A stretch of DNA of 64,000 nucleotides from Streptomyces sp. 840.1 (lineage in GTDB: Bacteria > Actinomycetota > Actinomycetes > Streptomycetales > Streptomycetaceae), in the NCBI RefSeq assembly GCF_003751445.1, contig NZ_RJUU01000003.1, positions 558,001 through 622,000 on the forward strand. Reading direction: 5' to 3'. The position numbers were made by a program, and so were the translations under genes. The notes beneath the pieces were generated by a model. It was not told the DNA's origin and ran no database searches. It was given only the letters and a program-made list of their open reading frames with translations. Positions 24,373-34,000 of the stretch are shown here, piece after piece. Each line of letters opens with the position of its first letter. Position 1 is the first letter of the stretch.

Positions 24373-25773
24373 ATGCGGAGAACGTGTGTGATCGGAGCGG
24401 GCCCTTCCGGCCTGGCCGCGAGCAAGGTCCTCGCCTCGCGCGGTGTTCCGTTCGACTGCTTCGAGGCCGGTTCGGGCATCGGCGGGCTCTGGCGGTACGG
24501 GAACGACAACGGCATGTCGGGGGTGTACGCGTCGCTGCACACGAACATCTCGAAGGAGAGCATGTCCTTCTCCTCGCTGGCGATGCCGGACACCTACCCG
24601 GTCTTTCCGCACCACAGCAAGGTCCTCGCCTACATGGAGGACTACGCCGCGACGTTCGGCCTGCTCCGCCGCATCACGTTCGGCACGGAGGTCACCTCGG
24701 TGCGGCCGCTGGACGACGGCGGCTGGGAGGTCGCGCACCGGCGCCGAGGGGACACGGCAGCGCAGGTGGAGACGCGGCGGTACACCGAAGTGGTGGTGGC
24801 CAACGGGCACCACTGGAACCCCCGCCTCCCCGATCCCGCCGTGCCGGGGGCCGAGGAGTTCGAGGGGTCCGCCCTCCACTCGCACGACTACCGCACCCCG
24901 GAGGCGTACGCGGGCCGCCGGGTCCTGGTGATCGGCATGGGCAACTCGGCGTGCGAGATCGCGGCGGAGGTCTCCCGGACGGCGGCGCGGACGTTCCTCT
25001 CCGCACGCGACGCGACGCACGTGTTCCCCAAGATGCTGCTCGGCCGGCCTGCGGACCACCTGGTGTGGAGCCCGCTGTCCCGCATCCCTCGGTTCCTCAA
25101 GGGCCCGGCGATGGCGCTTCTCCTGCGCCTGACCCGCGGTGCCCCGGCCCAGTACGGGCTGGCCGAACCGGTCCGCGGGCCCCTCGCCGCCCACCCCTCC
25201 ACCTCGGACGAACTCCTCGTCCAGCTGGCCAGGGGCGCGGTCACTCCCAGACCCGGCGTCAGCTCGTTCGGCCGGGACACGGCAACTTTCACGGACGGCA
25301 GCCAGGAGCCCGTGGACGCCGTGGTGTACGCCACCGGGTACTCCATCTCCTTCCCCTTCCTGGACCCCGGCGTCTTCGCGGCCCGGGGCGGCCGTACGGA
25401 GCTCTATCTGCGCACCGTGCCGCCCCGGCTACCTGGCCTCTACTTCATGGGGCTCGCCCAGCCTGCGGGTGAGGCCTTCCCGTTGCTCGAACCACAGGCC
25501 GAATGGATCGCCGGCCTGATCACCGGAACGATCGCCCTGCCGTCGCAGCAGGACATGACGCGGGCGATCAGCCGCGAGTGGCGGCTCCACGGACGGACGT
25601 ATGCGCCCACCTACCGCCACGGGATCGAAATCGACGTCCGCTCCTACCACCGGGCCCTTCGCCGGGAGCTCCGGGCGGGCGCACGCCGAGCACGCGGGGG
25701 CGTCCCACCCCTGCCCGCGCCGGCCGCGCCCGGTCCCCGCTCCGGTCTCGGTCCGCCAACGGAGGCCACGTGA
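24373..25773 (+). CDS. Flavin-containing monooxygenase (FMO/BVMO-like)
   Basis: 466 residues. FAD motif GAGPSG (8-13), FMO fingerprint FEGSALHSHDY (F-x-G-x3-H-x3-Y), NADPH motif GMGNSA (188-193) and a late TGY motif in DAVVYATGYSISFPF. FMOs oxygenate soft nucleophiles (N or S) or ketones. Start 24373 follows GAAGGG; an ATG at 24355 is an alternative. The C-terminal ~35 residues are Pro/Arg-rich and unconserved. It converges on the wax-ester-synthase-like gene 70 bases away and may tailor the lipid made by the neighbouring synthase, but this is inference from position. Confidence 0.88.
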   Translation: MRRTCVIGAGPSGLAASKVLASRGVPFDCFEAGSGIGGLWRYGNDNGMSGVYASLHTNISKESMSFSSLAMPDTYPVFPHHSKVLAYMEDYAATFGLLRRITFGTEVTSVRPLDDGGWEVAHRRRGDTAAQVETRRYTEVVVANGHHWNPRLPDPAVPGAEEFEGSALHSHDYRTPEAYAGRRVLVIGMGNSACEIAAEVSRTAARTFLSARDATHVFPKMLLGRPADHLVWSPLSRIPRFLKGPAMALLLRLTRGAPAQYGLAEPVRGPLAAHPSTSDELLVQLARGAVTPRPGVSSFGRDTATFTDGSQEPVDAVVYATGYSISFPFLDPGVFAARGGRTELYLRTVPPRLPGLYFMGLAQPAGEAFPLLEPQAEWIAGLITGTIALPSQQDMTRAISREWRLHGRTYAPTYRHGIEIDVRSYHRALRRELRAGARRARGGVPPLPAPAAPGPRSGLGPPTEAT

Positions 25774-25843
25774 TCCGTTCCGCCGCGAACCTCACAGGGT
25801 GCCCGACGGCGAACGCCCGGCCGCGCTCAGACCGGGGCCGCGC

Positions 25844-27223
25844 TCAGGCCGGGGCCGAGCTCTCCTCCAGCTCGCCCACGGCCCGCTCCCACAGCTCCGG
25901 CAGCGACTCCCCCAGCGGCAGGGCGCCGTCGACAACGAAGGACACCTCGGCCCAGTCGCCGAAGAAGGACAGCCCCACACCGAAAAGGTGTCCGGGCACG
26001 AGCAGGGGCAACAGGGCGGTGCCCGTCACCTGCGTCTCCCCCAGGCTCCCCTTCTCGGCCAGCGGCATGGAGGTGGCCATGACGTTGGTGACGCGCGGAG
26101 AGAGCACGCGTCGCAGATACCACTCGGTGGGGCGGCCCGGCATGAAGCGGACGAGGTCCTGAATGGCCTGCCGCCATGCGTCGCCCCGCAACTTGCCTGT
26201 CCTCGCCATCACATGGTCCAGTCGCCGCAGTGAGACGTCACCGTCGCCGGGCCCGTCCGGATCCTTCGACGCGGCCCCCACCGGCAGCTCCAGCGGCACG
26301 GCGAAGCAGCGGTTGCCCCACGTCTGGTCCTCGTCGGGGCGGCGAGCGTCGATGGGCAGCAGGGCCGTCACCCGGGGCAGAGCAACCCCGGCGCGGGCCG
26401 ACCAGTCGGTCAACGCCCCGGCCAGCGCGGCCAGGTGCACATCGTGGGCCGAGCCGCCCCGCGCGGCGCCGATCCGGCGCAGGGTGTCCGCCGGTACCCG
26501 CCCCCGCGCCAGCCGCCTCTCCCCGGAGGGGGTGAAGACGGCGTCCGGGCGGTGTCCCCGTACGGCGAGAGAGCCCGCCGCGAACCTGATGGCGAGCCCT
26601 ACGGCAGCACCCACCCGCCGTGGCACCCCGGCCCGGCGGCTCCGGCCGGGTACCGGGCGCGCCGACGGCTCCCCTTCGCCCAGGATGGCGCGGAAGGTCA
26701 TGGCGGCGGCCGAACCGTCCTGGCAGGCGTGGTGGAAGCGGTAGCAGACGGCGTACGCGTCCGGTTCGTGCCCGTGGATCAGCCACATCCCCCACAGGGC
26801 TCCGGGCTCGAACGGGGCGTTGAGCGCGGTGTGCAGGGCACCGTCCCAGGCGGCGGGGCCGTCGGCGGCCACCTCGTGCACATGCCTGGCGATGTCGAAT
26901 TCCGCGTCCGGCTGCCACTGGGGCCGCCGTCCGCCCTCGACCCTGCTCGTGTGCAGGGGCAGCCCGCCCAGACGGAAGCCCACATACGCTCGGAAGTCCG
27001 CCAGGGCCGGGGGCGGCCCGCTGAGATACGCGACACCGCCGCCGTCCCAGCGGACATCGGGCCGCCGACGCCCCAGGTTGAGGAACGCCCGGTCGACCGA
27101 GTGCGTGGGATGGCGGCGGGGCGACGGAACGAACGGGGCGGACGGCTCGGGCTGAGCGGGCTCGGCGGGTTCAGTGGACTCAGTGGACTCAGTGGACTCA
27201 GTGGGCTGTTCAAGACCGGACAT
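25844..27223 (-). CDS. Wax ester synthase/diacylglycerol acyltransferase (WS/DGAT) family protein
   Basis: 459 residues. The catalytic motif HHxxxDG is intact as HHACQDG (His164, His165, Asp169, Gly170); N-terminal acceptor-side domain (HSVDRAFLNLGRR) and the C-terminal VTNVMATSMPL and GVGLSFFGDW segments complete the two-domain fold. The enzyme joins an activated acyl chain to an alcohol or diacylglycerol. The first 30 residues are a low-complexity TEST/EPAQP tail encoded by a 9-bp tandem repeat. It is divergent from the PUFA-synthase-like operon, making it a good candidate for the acyl-transfer step missing from that synthase. Confidence 0.85.
   Translation of the reverse strand: MSGLEQPTESTESTESTEPAEPAQPEPSAPFVPSPRRHPTHSVDRAFLNLGRRRPDVRWDGGGVAYLSGPPPALADFRAYVGFRLGGLPLHTSRVEGGRRPQWQPDAEFDIARHVHEVAADGPAAWDGALHTALNAPFEPGALWGMWLIHGHEPDAYAVCYRFHHACQDGSAAAMTFRAILGEGEPSARPVPGRSRRAGVPRRVGAAVGLAIRFAAGSLAVRGHRPDAVFTPSGERRLARGRVPADTLRRIGAARGGSAHDVHLAALAGALTDWSARAGVALPRVTALLPIDARRPDEDQTWGNRCFAVPLELPVGAASKDPDGPGDGDVSLRRLDHVMARTGKLRGDAWRQAIQDLVRFMPGRPTEWYLRRVLSPRVTNVMATSMPLAEKGSLGETQVTGTALLPLLVPGHLFGVGLSFFGDWAEVSFVVDGALPLGESLPELWERAVGELEESSAPA
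27172..27207. repeat. 9-bp tandem repeat inside WS/DGAT gene
   Basis: Three exact copies of CAGTGGACT (27172-27198) and a fourth imperfect copy (CAGTGGGCT, 27199-27207). In the minus-strand gene it encodes the Ser-Thr-Glu repeat near the N-terminus. Copy number could vary without breaking the frame. Confidence 0.75.
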
Positions 27224-28126
27224 GGGGTTTCGGAGCTCCGATTCTGGCCGAAGGCCACGACAGATCAGATCAGATCAGGTCAGGGCAGGGCCACCGCACG
27301 GCCACGGCTGGACGACAGCACCGGCGGCAGACGAGAACAGGTCATCCGTGCACAAGCGGGCGGACCGCAGGAGGCCGCCGCCACCGGGCCGCCGCACCTG
27401 CGGCCGTCGCGCGCGGCACAACGCTGCCCGGACCGGCAGGACAACAGACAGGACAACAGAATGACCACCGTCCGCAGCCGGTCCGTCCGGCCTCCGCACC
27501 CCGTGCCCGCCCCGGCTACCCGGTCCCGGTCGGCGCCGGGCAGGTCGCCCGTATCCGCACGCAGGCATCCGGGGGCCCGGTTCCCGTGCCGTGACCGGCC
27601 TGCCGCACCGCGCCACCCGCAGCCGCCGCCGACGCGGCTGCCCCCGGCACGCGCGTCCGGGCCCCTCGGCCGGTCCAGGATCCGCACCGGCAGGTTCGCT
27701 CGAAAGGAGGACGGGTCTCGGACCGCGCCCGTACGGCTCCGCACATGTCCCGTCGCCGTGTTCGACGAGGCGGCCGGGAGGGCTGTGAAACCCCTCCGAA
27801 TCGGACGGCGCGCACGGTTCCCGGTGTGGCGTACTTCGTTCGGGTGAGCAGGGAGAATCGAGGCGGGCAGCCCGCCCACCGTCTGACATTGTGTGCCGTG
27901 CGCCGGAGGTCACCGGGCCGGGGCGGGCCCGGGAAACCCTGTCCGGACAGGGCAACGGACCGGTCGCACCGTGCGACGCGCCCGCCAGTGGCACCCCGCC
28001 TCGCAGGACGGCCAGTGGCACCCCGCTCTGCCGGCACCCGGTCGCCGTAACGGCGGTGCCCCTGCCCCCTCCGCTCCGCACACGGTCGCGGGACCGCCCC
28101 TTCTCACCGCCCTTGGAGCCACGCTC
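27224..28126. other. Long divergent intergenic region of the lipid cluster
   Basis: About 900 bases between the WS/DGAT gene and the reductase. Open frames are present on both strands but are Arg/Pro/Ala-rich and show no domain. It must contain the promoters of both transcripts. A 16-bp direct repeat, GCCAGTGGCACCCCGC, occurs at 27984-27999 and 28011-28026, 27 bp apart, about 100 bases before the reductase start. Confidence 0.55.
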
Positions 28127-29338
28127 GTGCACGTCGCCCTCACCGGCGCCACCGGATTCCTCGGACTGCGCCTGTTACGTCGCCTGCTCGGCACCCACCC
28201 GACAGTGACGGTCCTGGCCCACGCCGGATCGGACGACGCCCTGCACCGCATCACCCGGTACTTCGAACTGACCGGCTCGCCCGAGGCGTTCATCGCCGAA
28301 CTCCCGCGCCGGCTGCGAGTGGTGGACACCGATCTGGGGCAGCCCCGCCTGGGGCTGTCCGGGCGGGCCTTCCAGGAGCTGGCCGACGGTCTGGGCACGA
28401 TCTGGCACAGTGCGGGCAGCATCAATCTGGAGGGCGATCTCCCCGAGCTGCGCCACATCAACGTCGAAGGCACGCGCCACGTGCTGGAGTTGGCGGCCGC
28501 CGGACACCGGACACCTCTGCTCCGCCACGTGAGCACCGCGTTCGTCGCCGGGTCCCGGCGGGACGGAGTGGCGTACGAGGACGAGCTGGACGACGCCTGC
28601 GGCTTCGAGAACGCCTACGAACGTTCCAAGTACGAGGCGGAGCTGCTGGTACACGCGTGGTCCCGGAAGCACGGCCGCCCGGCCCTGGTCCTGCGGCCGA
28701 GCATCCTGGTCACCGATCTGCCGCCGCACCCCGAACTGCCCTCGCATCCGCTGCTGGTCATCGAGCGGATCCTGCGGGACGCCCGGTGTGCGGCGGAACT
28801 CGCAGAGCCCGCAGAACCCCGGGAACCCGCAGAGTCAGCCCGGCCCGCACAACCGGCTGGGCCCGGCGACCCCGGGCCGGGCGGCCGGCCCCTCGTCCGG
28901 ACGGTGGGGCACCCGCGCGGCCGGCTGAACCTGCTGCAGGTCGATCACGCGGCCGAGGTCATGGTGCGGCTGGCCGGACTGACGCCATCGGGCGGCGTCG
29001 ACACGTACCACGTCGTCCACGACCGCGACGTGCCGGTACCGACGGTCGTGACGCTGCTGGAGCGGCTGGTCCCGCTCTCGATCGACCTGGTCGCCGCCAA
29101 GCCGGAGACCCCGTCGGCGCTGGAGGCCCTGCTGGACTTCTATCCGGGCATGACGGCCTACCTCGCCCACCGGCGGCGGTTCGACGACACCCGGGTCAGG
29201 ACCCGGCTGGGGCCGACGGCGGCGTCGGCCCCGGTGAGCCTCGACTACCTCTGGTCCGGTCTGGCCCCGAGAGGCCGGCCCCTCGCCCCGGCGCCGGGCA
29301 CCGCCCCGGCCGTCCTTCCGTCCGCCCGGTACGCCTGA
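28127..29338 (+). CDS. NAD(P)-dependent acyl (thioester) reductase-like protein
   Basis: 403 residues from GTG 28127 (TTGGAG upstream). Extended-SDR fold of the male-sterility/thioester-reductase (NAD_binding_4) type: GATGFLG at 7-13, IWHSAGSINLEG, HVSTAFVAG, catalytic Tyr164 and Lys168 (YERSK), VLRPSILVTD. Relatives reduce acyl-CoA or acyl-ACP thioesters to aldehydes or alcohols, which would let it release a chain from the synthase encoded next. A Pro/Glu/Ala-rich insert of about 35 residues lies near 225-260. First gene of a four-gene operon (34-base gap to the pfaD-like gene). A non-reductive sugar-epimerase-like role cannot be excluded. Confidence 0.78.
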   Translation: MHVALTGATGFLGLRLLRRLLGTHPTVTVLAHAGSDDALHRITRYFELTGSPEAFIAELPRRLRVVDTDLGQPRLGLSGRAFQELADGLGTIWHSAGSINLEGDLPELRHINVEGTRHVLELAAAGHRTPLLRHVSTAFVAGSRRDGVAYEDELDDACGFENAYERSKYEAELLVHAWSRKHGRPALVLRPSILVTDLPPHPELPSHPLLVIERILRDARCAAELAEPAEPREPAESARPAQPAGPGDPGPGGRPLVRTVGHPRGRLNLLQVDHAAEVMVRLAGLTPSGGVDTYHVVHDRDVPVPTVVTLLERLVPLSIDLVAAKPETPSALEALLDFYPGMTAYLAHRRRFDDTRVRTRLGPTAASAPVSLDYLWSGLAPRGRPLAPAPGTAPAVLPSARYA

Positions 29339-29372
29339 CCAGCAGACGTCCTCTCCCGTTGGAGCCCTTGCC

Positions 29373-30956
29373 GTGTCCGTCCTCGCTCTCCCCGACGCCC
29401 CCGCCGCGTCGCCGCCGGTCTTCTCGCCCGAGGGGATCACGGCCCGTGCCCGGCAGATCCGCAGACCGGTCCACGTCGTCAGTTCGCCGGACGGCCGTGA
29501 GCTGGGGCTCGCGACCGGTCCCGTACCCGGCGGCACGGTGCTCGGCACGCTGCCGCCGCTGTACCCGGAGTGGCTCGGCGGCCGCACCTTCTGCGAGGCG
29601 CACGGCGTCCGCTTCCCCTACGTCGCGGGCGAGATGGCGAACGGCATCGCGACCACCCGGATGGTCGCGGCGATGGCGCACGCGGAGATGCTCGGCTTCT
29701 TCGGGGCGGGCGGGCTGGCCTACCCCGAGGTGGAACGGGGCGTGCACGCGCTCGCGCGGGAGCTGGAATCCCGCGACAACTGGGGCGTCAACCTCATCCA
29801 CTCCCCGGCCGAGCCGGAACTCGAGTTCCGGGTGGCCGAGTTGCTGGTGGACGCCGGTGTCCCGCGGATCTCCGCATCGGCGTTCATGGAGCTGACCCCG
29901 GCGGTCGTGCTGTGCTCCGCGCACGGGCTGCGCCGGGACGCGGCGGGCGCAGTCGTCCGGCGCACACGGCTGCTCGCCAAGGTCTCCAGGCCCGAGGTGG
30001 CCGAGCGGTTCCTCTCCCCCGCCCCGCCCGTACTGCTGGACCATCTCGTCGCCCGGGGGAAGCTGACCCGGCAGGAGGCGGATCTGGCGGCCCTGGTGCC
30101 GGTGGCCGAGGACATCACGGTGGAGGCGGACAGCGGCGGGCACACCGACAACCGGCCGCTGCAGGCCCTGCTGCCGAGGATCGCGGCCCTGCGCGACGAG
30201 CTGTGCCGCCGGTTCGGCTACCCCCGGCCGGTCCGCCTCGGCGCGGCGGGCGGCCTCGGCACACCGGACGCGGTGGCCGCCGCGTTCGCGCTCGGCGCGT
30301 CCTACGTCGTCACCGGGTCGGTGAACCAGACGGCCGTCGAGTCGGGCCTGTCCGACGAGGCGAAGGCGATGCTCTGCGACGCGGACATCGCCGATGTGGC
30401 CATGGCACCGGCGGCCGACATGTTCGAGCTGGGCGTGAAACTGCAGGTCCTCGCCCGAGGCACGATGTTCGCCCAGCGGGCCGCCCGGCTCCACGCCGCC
30501 TACCGGGCCCACGGTTCGCTGGAGGAGATCCCGCCCGCACTGCGGACCCGGATCGAACGCGACGTGCTGCGTGCCCCGTTCGACGAGGTCTGGCAGCGCA
30601 CCCGCGCGTTCTGGGAGCAGCGCGATCCTGCGGAGATCGCCCGTGCTCAGGCCGACCCGAAGCACCGCATGGCTCTGGTCTTCCGCTGGTACCTGGGGAG
30701 TTCCAGCCGGTGGGCGATCACCGGTGAGGCCTCGCGGCGGACCGACTACCAGATCTGGTGCGGTCCGGCGATGGGCGCGTTCAACCGGTGGGTGGCCGGG
30801 ACGTTCCTGGCCGAGCCGGCAAACCGGTCCGTGGTGCAGATCGCGCTCAACCTGCTCGAAGGGGCTGCGGTACTCACCCGTGCCCATCAACTGCGCACCT
30901 ACGGGGTCCCCTTGACGGCCGAGGCGTTCAGTTACCCGCCGCGCGGGCTGGCATGA
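29373..30956 (+). CDS. pfaD: PfaD-type trans-acting enoyl reductase of a PUFA-like synthase
   Basis: 527 residues, GTG start. FMN-dependent TIM-barrel of the nitropropane-dioxygenase type characteristic of PfaD: VAGEMANGIATTRMVAAMAHA, MLGFFGAGGL, WGVNLIHSP, VPRISASAFMELTPAVV, EADSGGHTDNRP, AAGGLGTPDAVAAAFALGASYVVTGSVNQ. It ends with the typical C-terminal helical part (FRWYLGSSSRWAITGEASRRTDYQIWCGPAMGAFN is spread over about 440-480). PfaD reduces enoyl-ACP intermediates on the synthase. The stop overlaps an in-frame ATG of the megasynthase, so the genes are coupled. Confidence 0.93.
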   Translation: MSVLALPDAPAASPPVFSPEGITARARQIRRPVHVVSSPDGRELGLATGPVPGGTVLGTLPPLYPEWLGGRTFCEAHGVRFPYVAGEMANGIATTRMVAAMAHAEMLGFFGAGGLAYPEVERGVHALARELESRDNWGVNLIHSPAEPELEFRVAELLVDAGVPRISASAFMELTPAVVLCSAHGLRRDAAGAVVRRTRLLAKVSRPEVAERFLSPAPPVLLDHLVARGKLTRQEADLAALVPVAEDITVEADSGGHTDNRPLQALLPRIAALRDELCRRFGYPRPVRLGAAGGLGTPDAVAAAFALGASYVVTGSVNQTAVESGLSDEAKAMLCDADIADVAMAPAADMFELGVKLQVLARGTMFAQRAARLHAAYRAHGSLEEIPPALRTRIERDVLRAPFDEVWQRTRAFWEQRDPAEIARAQADPKHRMALVFRWYLGSSSRWAITGEASRRTDYQIWCGPAMGAFNRWVAGTFLAEPANRSVVQIALNLLEGAAVLTRAHQLRTYGVPLTAEAFSYPPRGLA

Positions 30957-31012
30957 GCGGGACCGGCGCCGACGCGGCGCCGGCAAGGACAGCCCGAACC
31001 GGAGGAGAGACC

Positions 31013-34000
31013 GTGCCCGCCCCACCCCACCGCCAGGTCCCGGTCGCCGTGGTCGGCGTCGGGGCCCTGGTGCCCGGCGCGACGGACGCGGCCGGCTACT
31101 GGCGGATCGTGACCGGTGGCCGCGACCTGATGACCGATGTTCCCGCCTCGCGCTGGAGCGTGGCGGACCACTACGACCCGGACCCGGCCGCGCCCGACAA
31201 GACGTACGCCCGCCGGGGCGCCTTCCTCCCCGAGGTGGACTTCGACCCGATGGCCTACGGGGTTCCCCCCGCCAATCTGCCGACGACGGACACCTCCCAG
31301 CTGCTCGCCCTGATGGTCGCCGACCAGGTACTGAAGGACGCCGGTGGTCCGGCCGGGGTGGACCGGGACCGGACCGGGGTCGTCCTCGGGGCCGCCGCGC
31401 TGGAACTGCTTCCGCACATGTACGGGCGCGCCCAGCGCCCGGTGTGGCTCGCGGCGCTGCGGGAGGGCGGACTCGGTGAGAGCGAGGCGCAGGCCGTGTG
31501 CGACCGCATCTCGTCCCGCTTCGCACCGTGGCGGGAATCGACCTTCCCCGGGCTGCTGGGCAATGTCGTAGCGGGCCGGATCGCCAACCGGTTCGATCTG
31601 CACGGCATCAACCACACCACCGACGCCGCCTGCGCCAGTTCACTGGCGGCCCTGTCGACATCGGTCGCCGAGCTGTCCCTCGGCCGGGCCGACCTGGTGA
31701 TCAGCGGAGGCGTCGACACCGGGAACGACATCGGCATGTTCCTGTGCTTCTCCAAGACCCCCGCGCTCTCCCCCAGCGGTGACTGCCGGCCCTTCTCGGC
31801 CGACGCCGACGGCACCATGCTGGGCGAAGCGGTCGTCATGTACGCGTTGAAGCGGCTGTCCGACGCGGAACGGGACGGCGACCGGATCCACGCGGTGATC
31901 CGCGGCATCGGCACGTCCTCCGACGGCAGGAGCACGGCGATCTACGCCCCGCTCCCCGACGGCCAGGCGCGGGCGCTGCGACGCGCCTACGAGCAGGCGG
32001 GCTACGGGCCGGAGACCGTGGAACTGGTGGAAGCGCACGGAACCGGCACGAAGGCCGGAGACACCGCCGAACTGGCGGCGCTCACCGAGGTGTTCGGCGC
32101 TTCGGGCCGTAGGGACGGCCAGTGGTGCGCCATCGGATCGGTCAAGTCGCAGATCGGCCACACCAAGTGCGCCGCAGGCGCGGCGGGACTGCTCAAGGCC
32201 GTCATGGCCCTGCACCACAAGGTGCTGCCGCCGACCGTGAAGGTCGACCGGCCGAACCCGGCGGCCGCCGCTGCGGACGGCCCGTTCTACGTCAACACCG
32301 AGACCCGCCCGTGGGTTCGGCCCGCCGGGCATCCGCGCCGGGCGTCGGTGTCGAGCTTCGGTTTCGGCGGCAGCAACTTCCACGTCACGCTGGAGGAGTA
32401 CGCGCCCCGGGGGGCCGGGGGCCGGGCGGCTCTGCGCCACCGCTCCGCCCCGAGCGAGCTCGTCCTGTTCAGTGGCGACTCCCTGTCGGACCTCGTGGCG
32501 CCGCGTGCCGGCGAGGACCGTCCGCTGGCCGCGCTGGCCCGGGAGAGCCACAGCTCCTTCGCGTCCACTGCCCGGATGCGGCTGGCCGTCGTCGCCACGG
32601 ATGCCGAGGACCTGCGGGAGAAGCACGCGCAGGCGGTCGCGCTGATCCGGCGGCAGCCCGGCTCCGCGTTCTCGACGCCCGCCGGTGTCCGGTACGCGTG
32701 CGGGGACGCCGAGCCCGGCCGCATCGGCTTCCTGTTCCCGGGGCAGGGTTCCCAATACGTCGGGATGGGAGCCGGTCTCGCGATGCTGGCGCCGGGCGCG
32801 CAGGCCGTCTGGGACCGGCTGGGCGGCACCCGCTTCGACGGACTGCCCCTGCACCGGGCCGTGTTCCCGCCGCCTGCCTTCACCGATGATGAGCGGGCGG
32901 CCCGGCGGGCCCTGCTGGACGCCACCGAATGGGCGCAGCCCGCGCTGGCGGTGCACGCCCTCGCGCTGCTGGAGGTGGTGCGGGAGCTGGGGCTGCGGCC
33001 GGACTGCGTGGCCGGTCACAGCTTCGGCGAGCTGGTGGCGCTGCACTGCGCGGGTGTCATGGACGCCGGTTCGCTGGTGGATCTGGCCCGGCGCCGCGGT
33101 GAGCTGATGCGCGACGCGGCGGTCACCCCGGGCGGGATGCTGGCGGTGGCGGCGGACCGTTCGCACGTGGCCGGGGTACTGGCCGGCGGCGGGTTCGGTG
33201 ACATCTGGCCGGCCAACCACAACTCCCCTCGCCAAGTCGTTCTTTCGGGGACGTCGGAGGCGGTCGCGCGGGCCGAGGAGGCGCTGTCGGCCGACGGGAC
33301 CGCAACCCGCCGGCTGGCGACGTCGACCGCCTTCCACAGCCCGCTCGTCCGGCCGGCCGTCGAGCCGCTCGCCGGTTACCTGCGCACGGTGCCGCTCACG
33401 GAACCCCGGATCGAGGTCTACGGAAACGCGGACGCGGCGCCCTACCCGTCAGCGCCCGACGAGGTGCGCGACCGGATCGCCGCCCATATCGCCTCCCCGG
33501 TGCTCTTCCAGGACCAGATCGAGGCCATGTACGCGGCGGGCGTGCGGACCTTCGTCGAGGTAGGCGCCGGGGCCGCGCTGACCGGCCTGGTCGGGCAGAT
33601 CCTCGGCAACCGCTCGCACACGGCCGTTGCGCTGGACCGGCCGGCCCGGTCCGGCGCCGACACCCTGCACACCGCGCTCGGCGAACTCGCCGTACGCGGC
33701 GTCCCCCTCGACCTCGACACCCTCTGGGCGCCGTACGCCCACGAGAGCCCAGCGAAGGAGCACGAGCCCCGAATGACCGTGAAGATCAGCGGAGCCAACT
33801 GCGGTCAGTTCCCTCCGGCGGGCGCCGCGTCCGCCGGGCCGTCGCCCGCTGCGGCGGACGGTCCCGAACGCGGGCCCCGGCCCGCCTCCGTACACGTATC
33901 CGCGTCCGACACCCCGGCGGCCCCCATGCCCGCGTACATCCCCTCTCCGGTCCACGCCCCGCAGCCGTCGCAGGTCCCGGCGGCACCCGTGTCCTGGCAG

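Noticed and set aside
23491..25773. A longer FMO with about 290 extra N-terminal residues
   Set aside because: The extra part is antisense to the ABC ATPase gene and lacks homology; the FAD motif begins 8 residues after ATG 24373.
27462..27847. Possible gene in the divergent region before the lipid operon
   Set aside because: The translation is Arg/Pro/Ser-rich with no domain and no ribosome-binding site.
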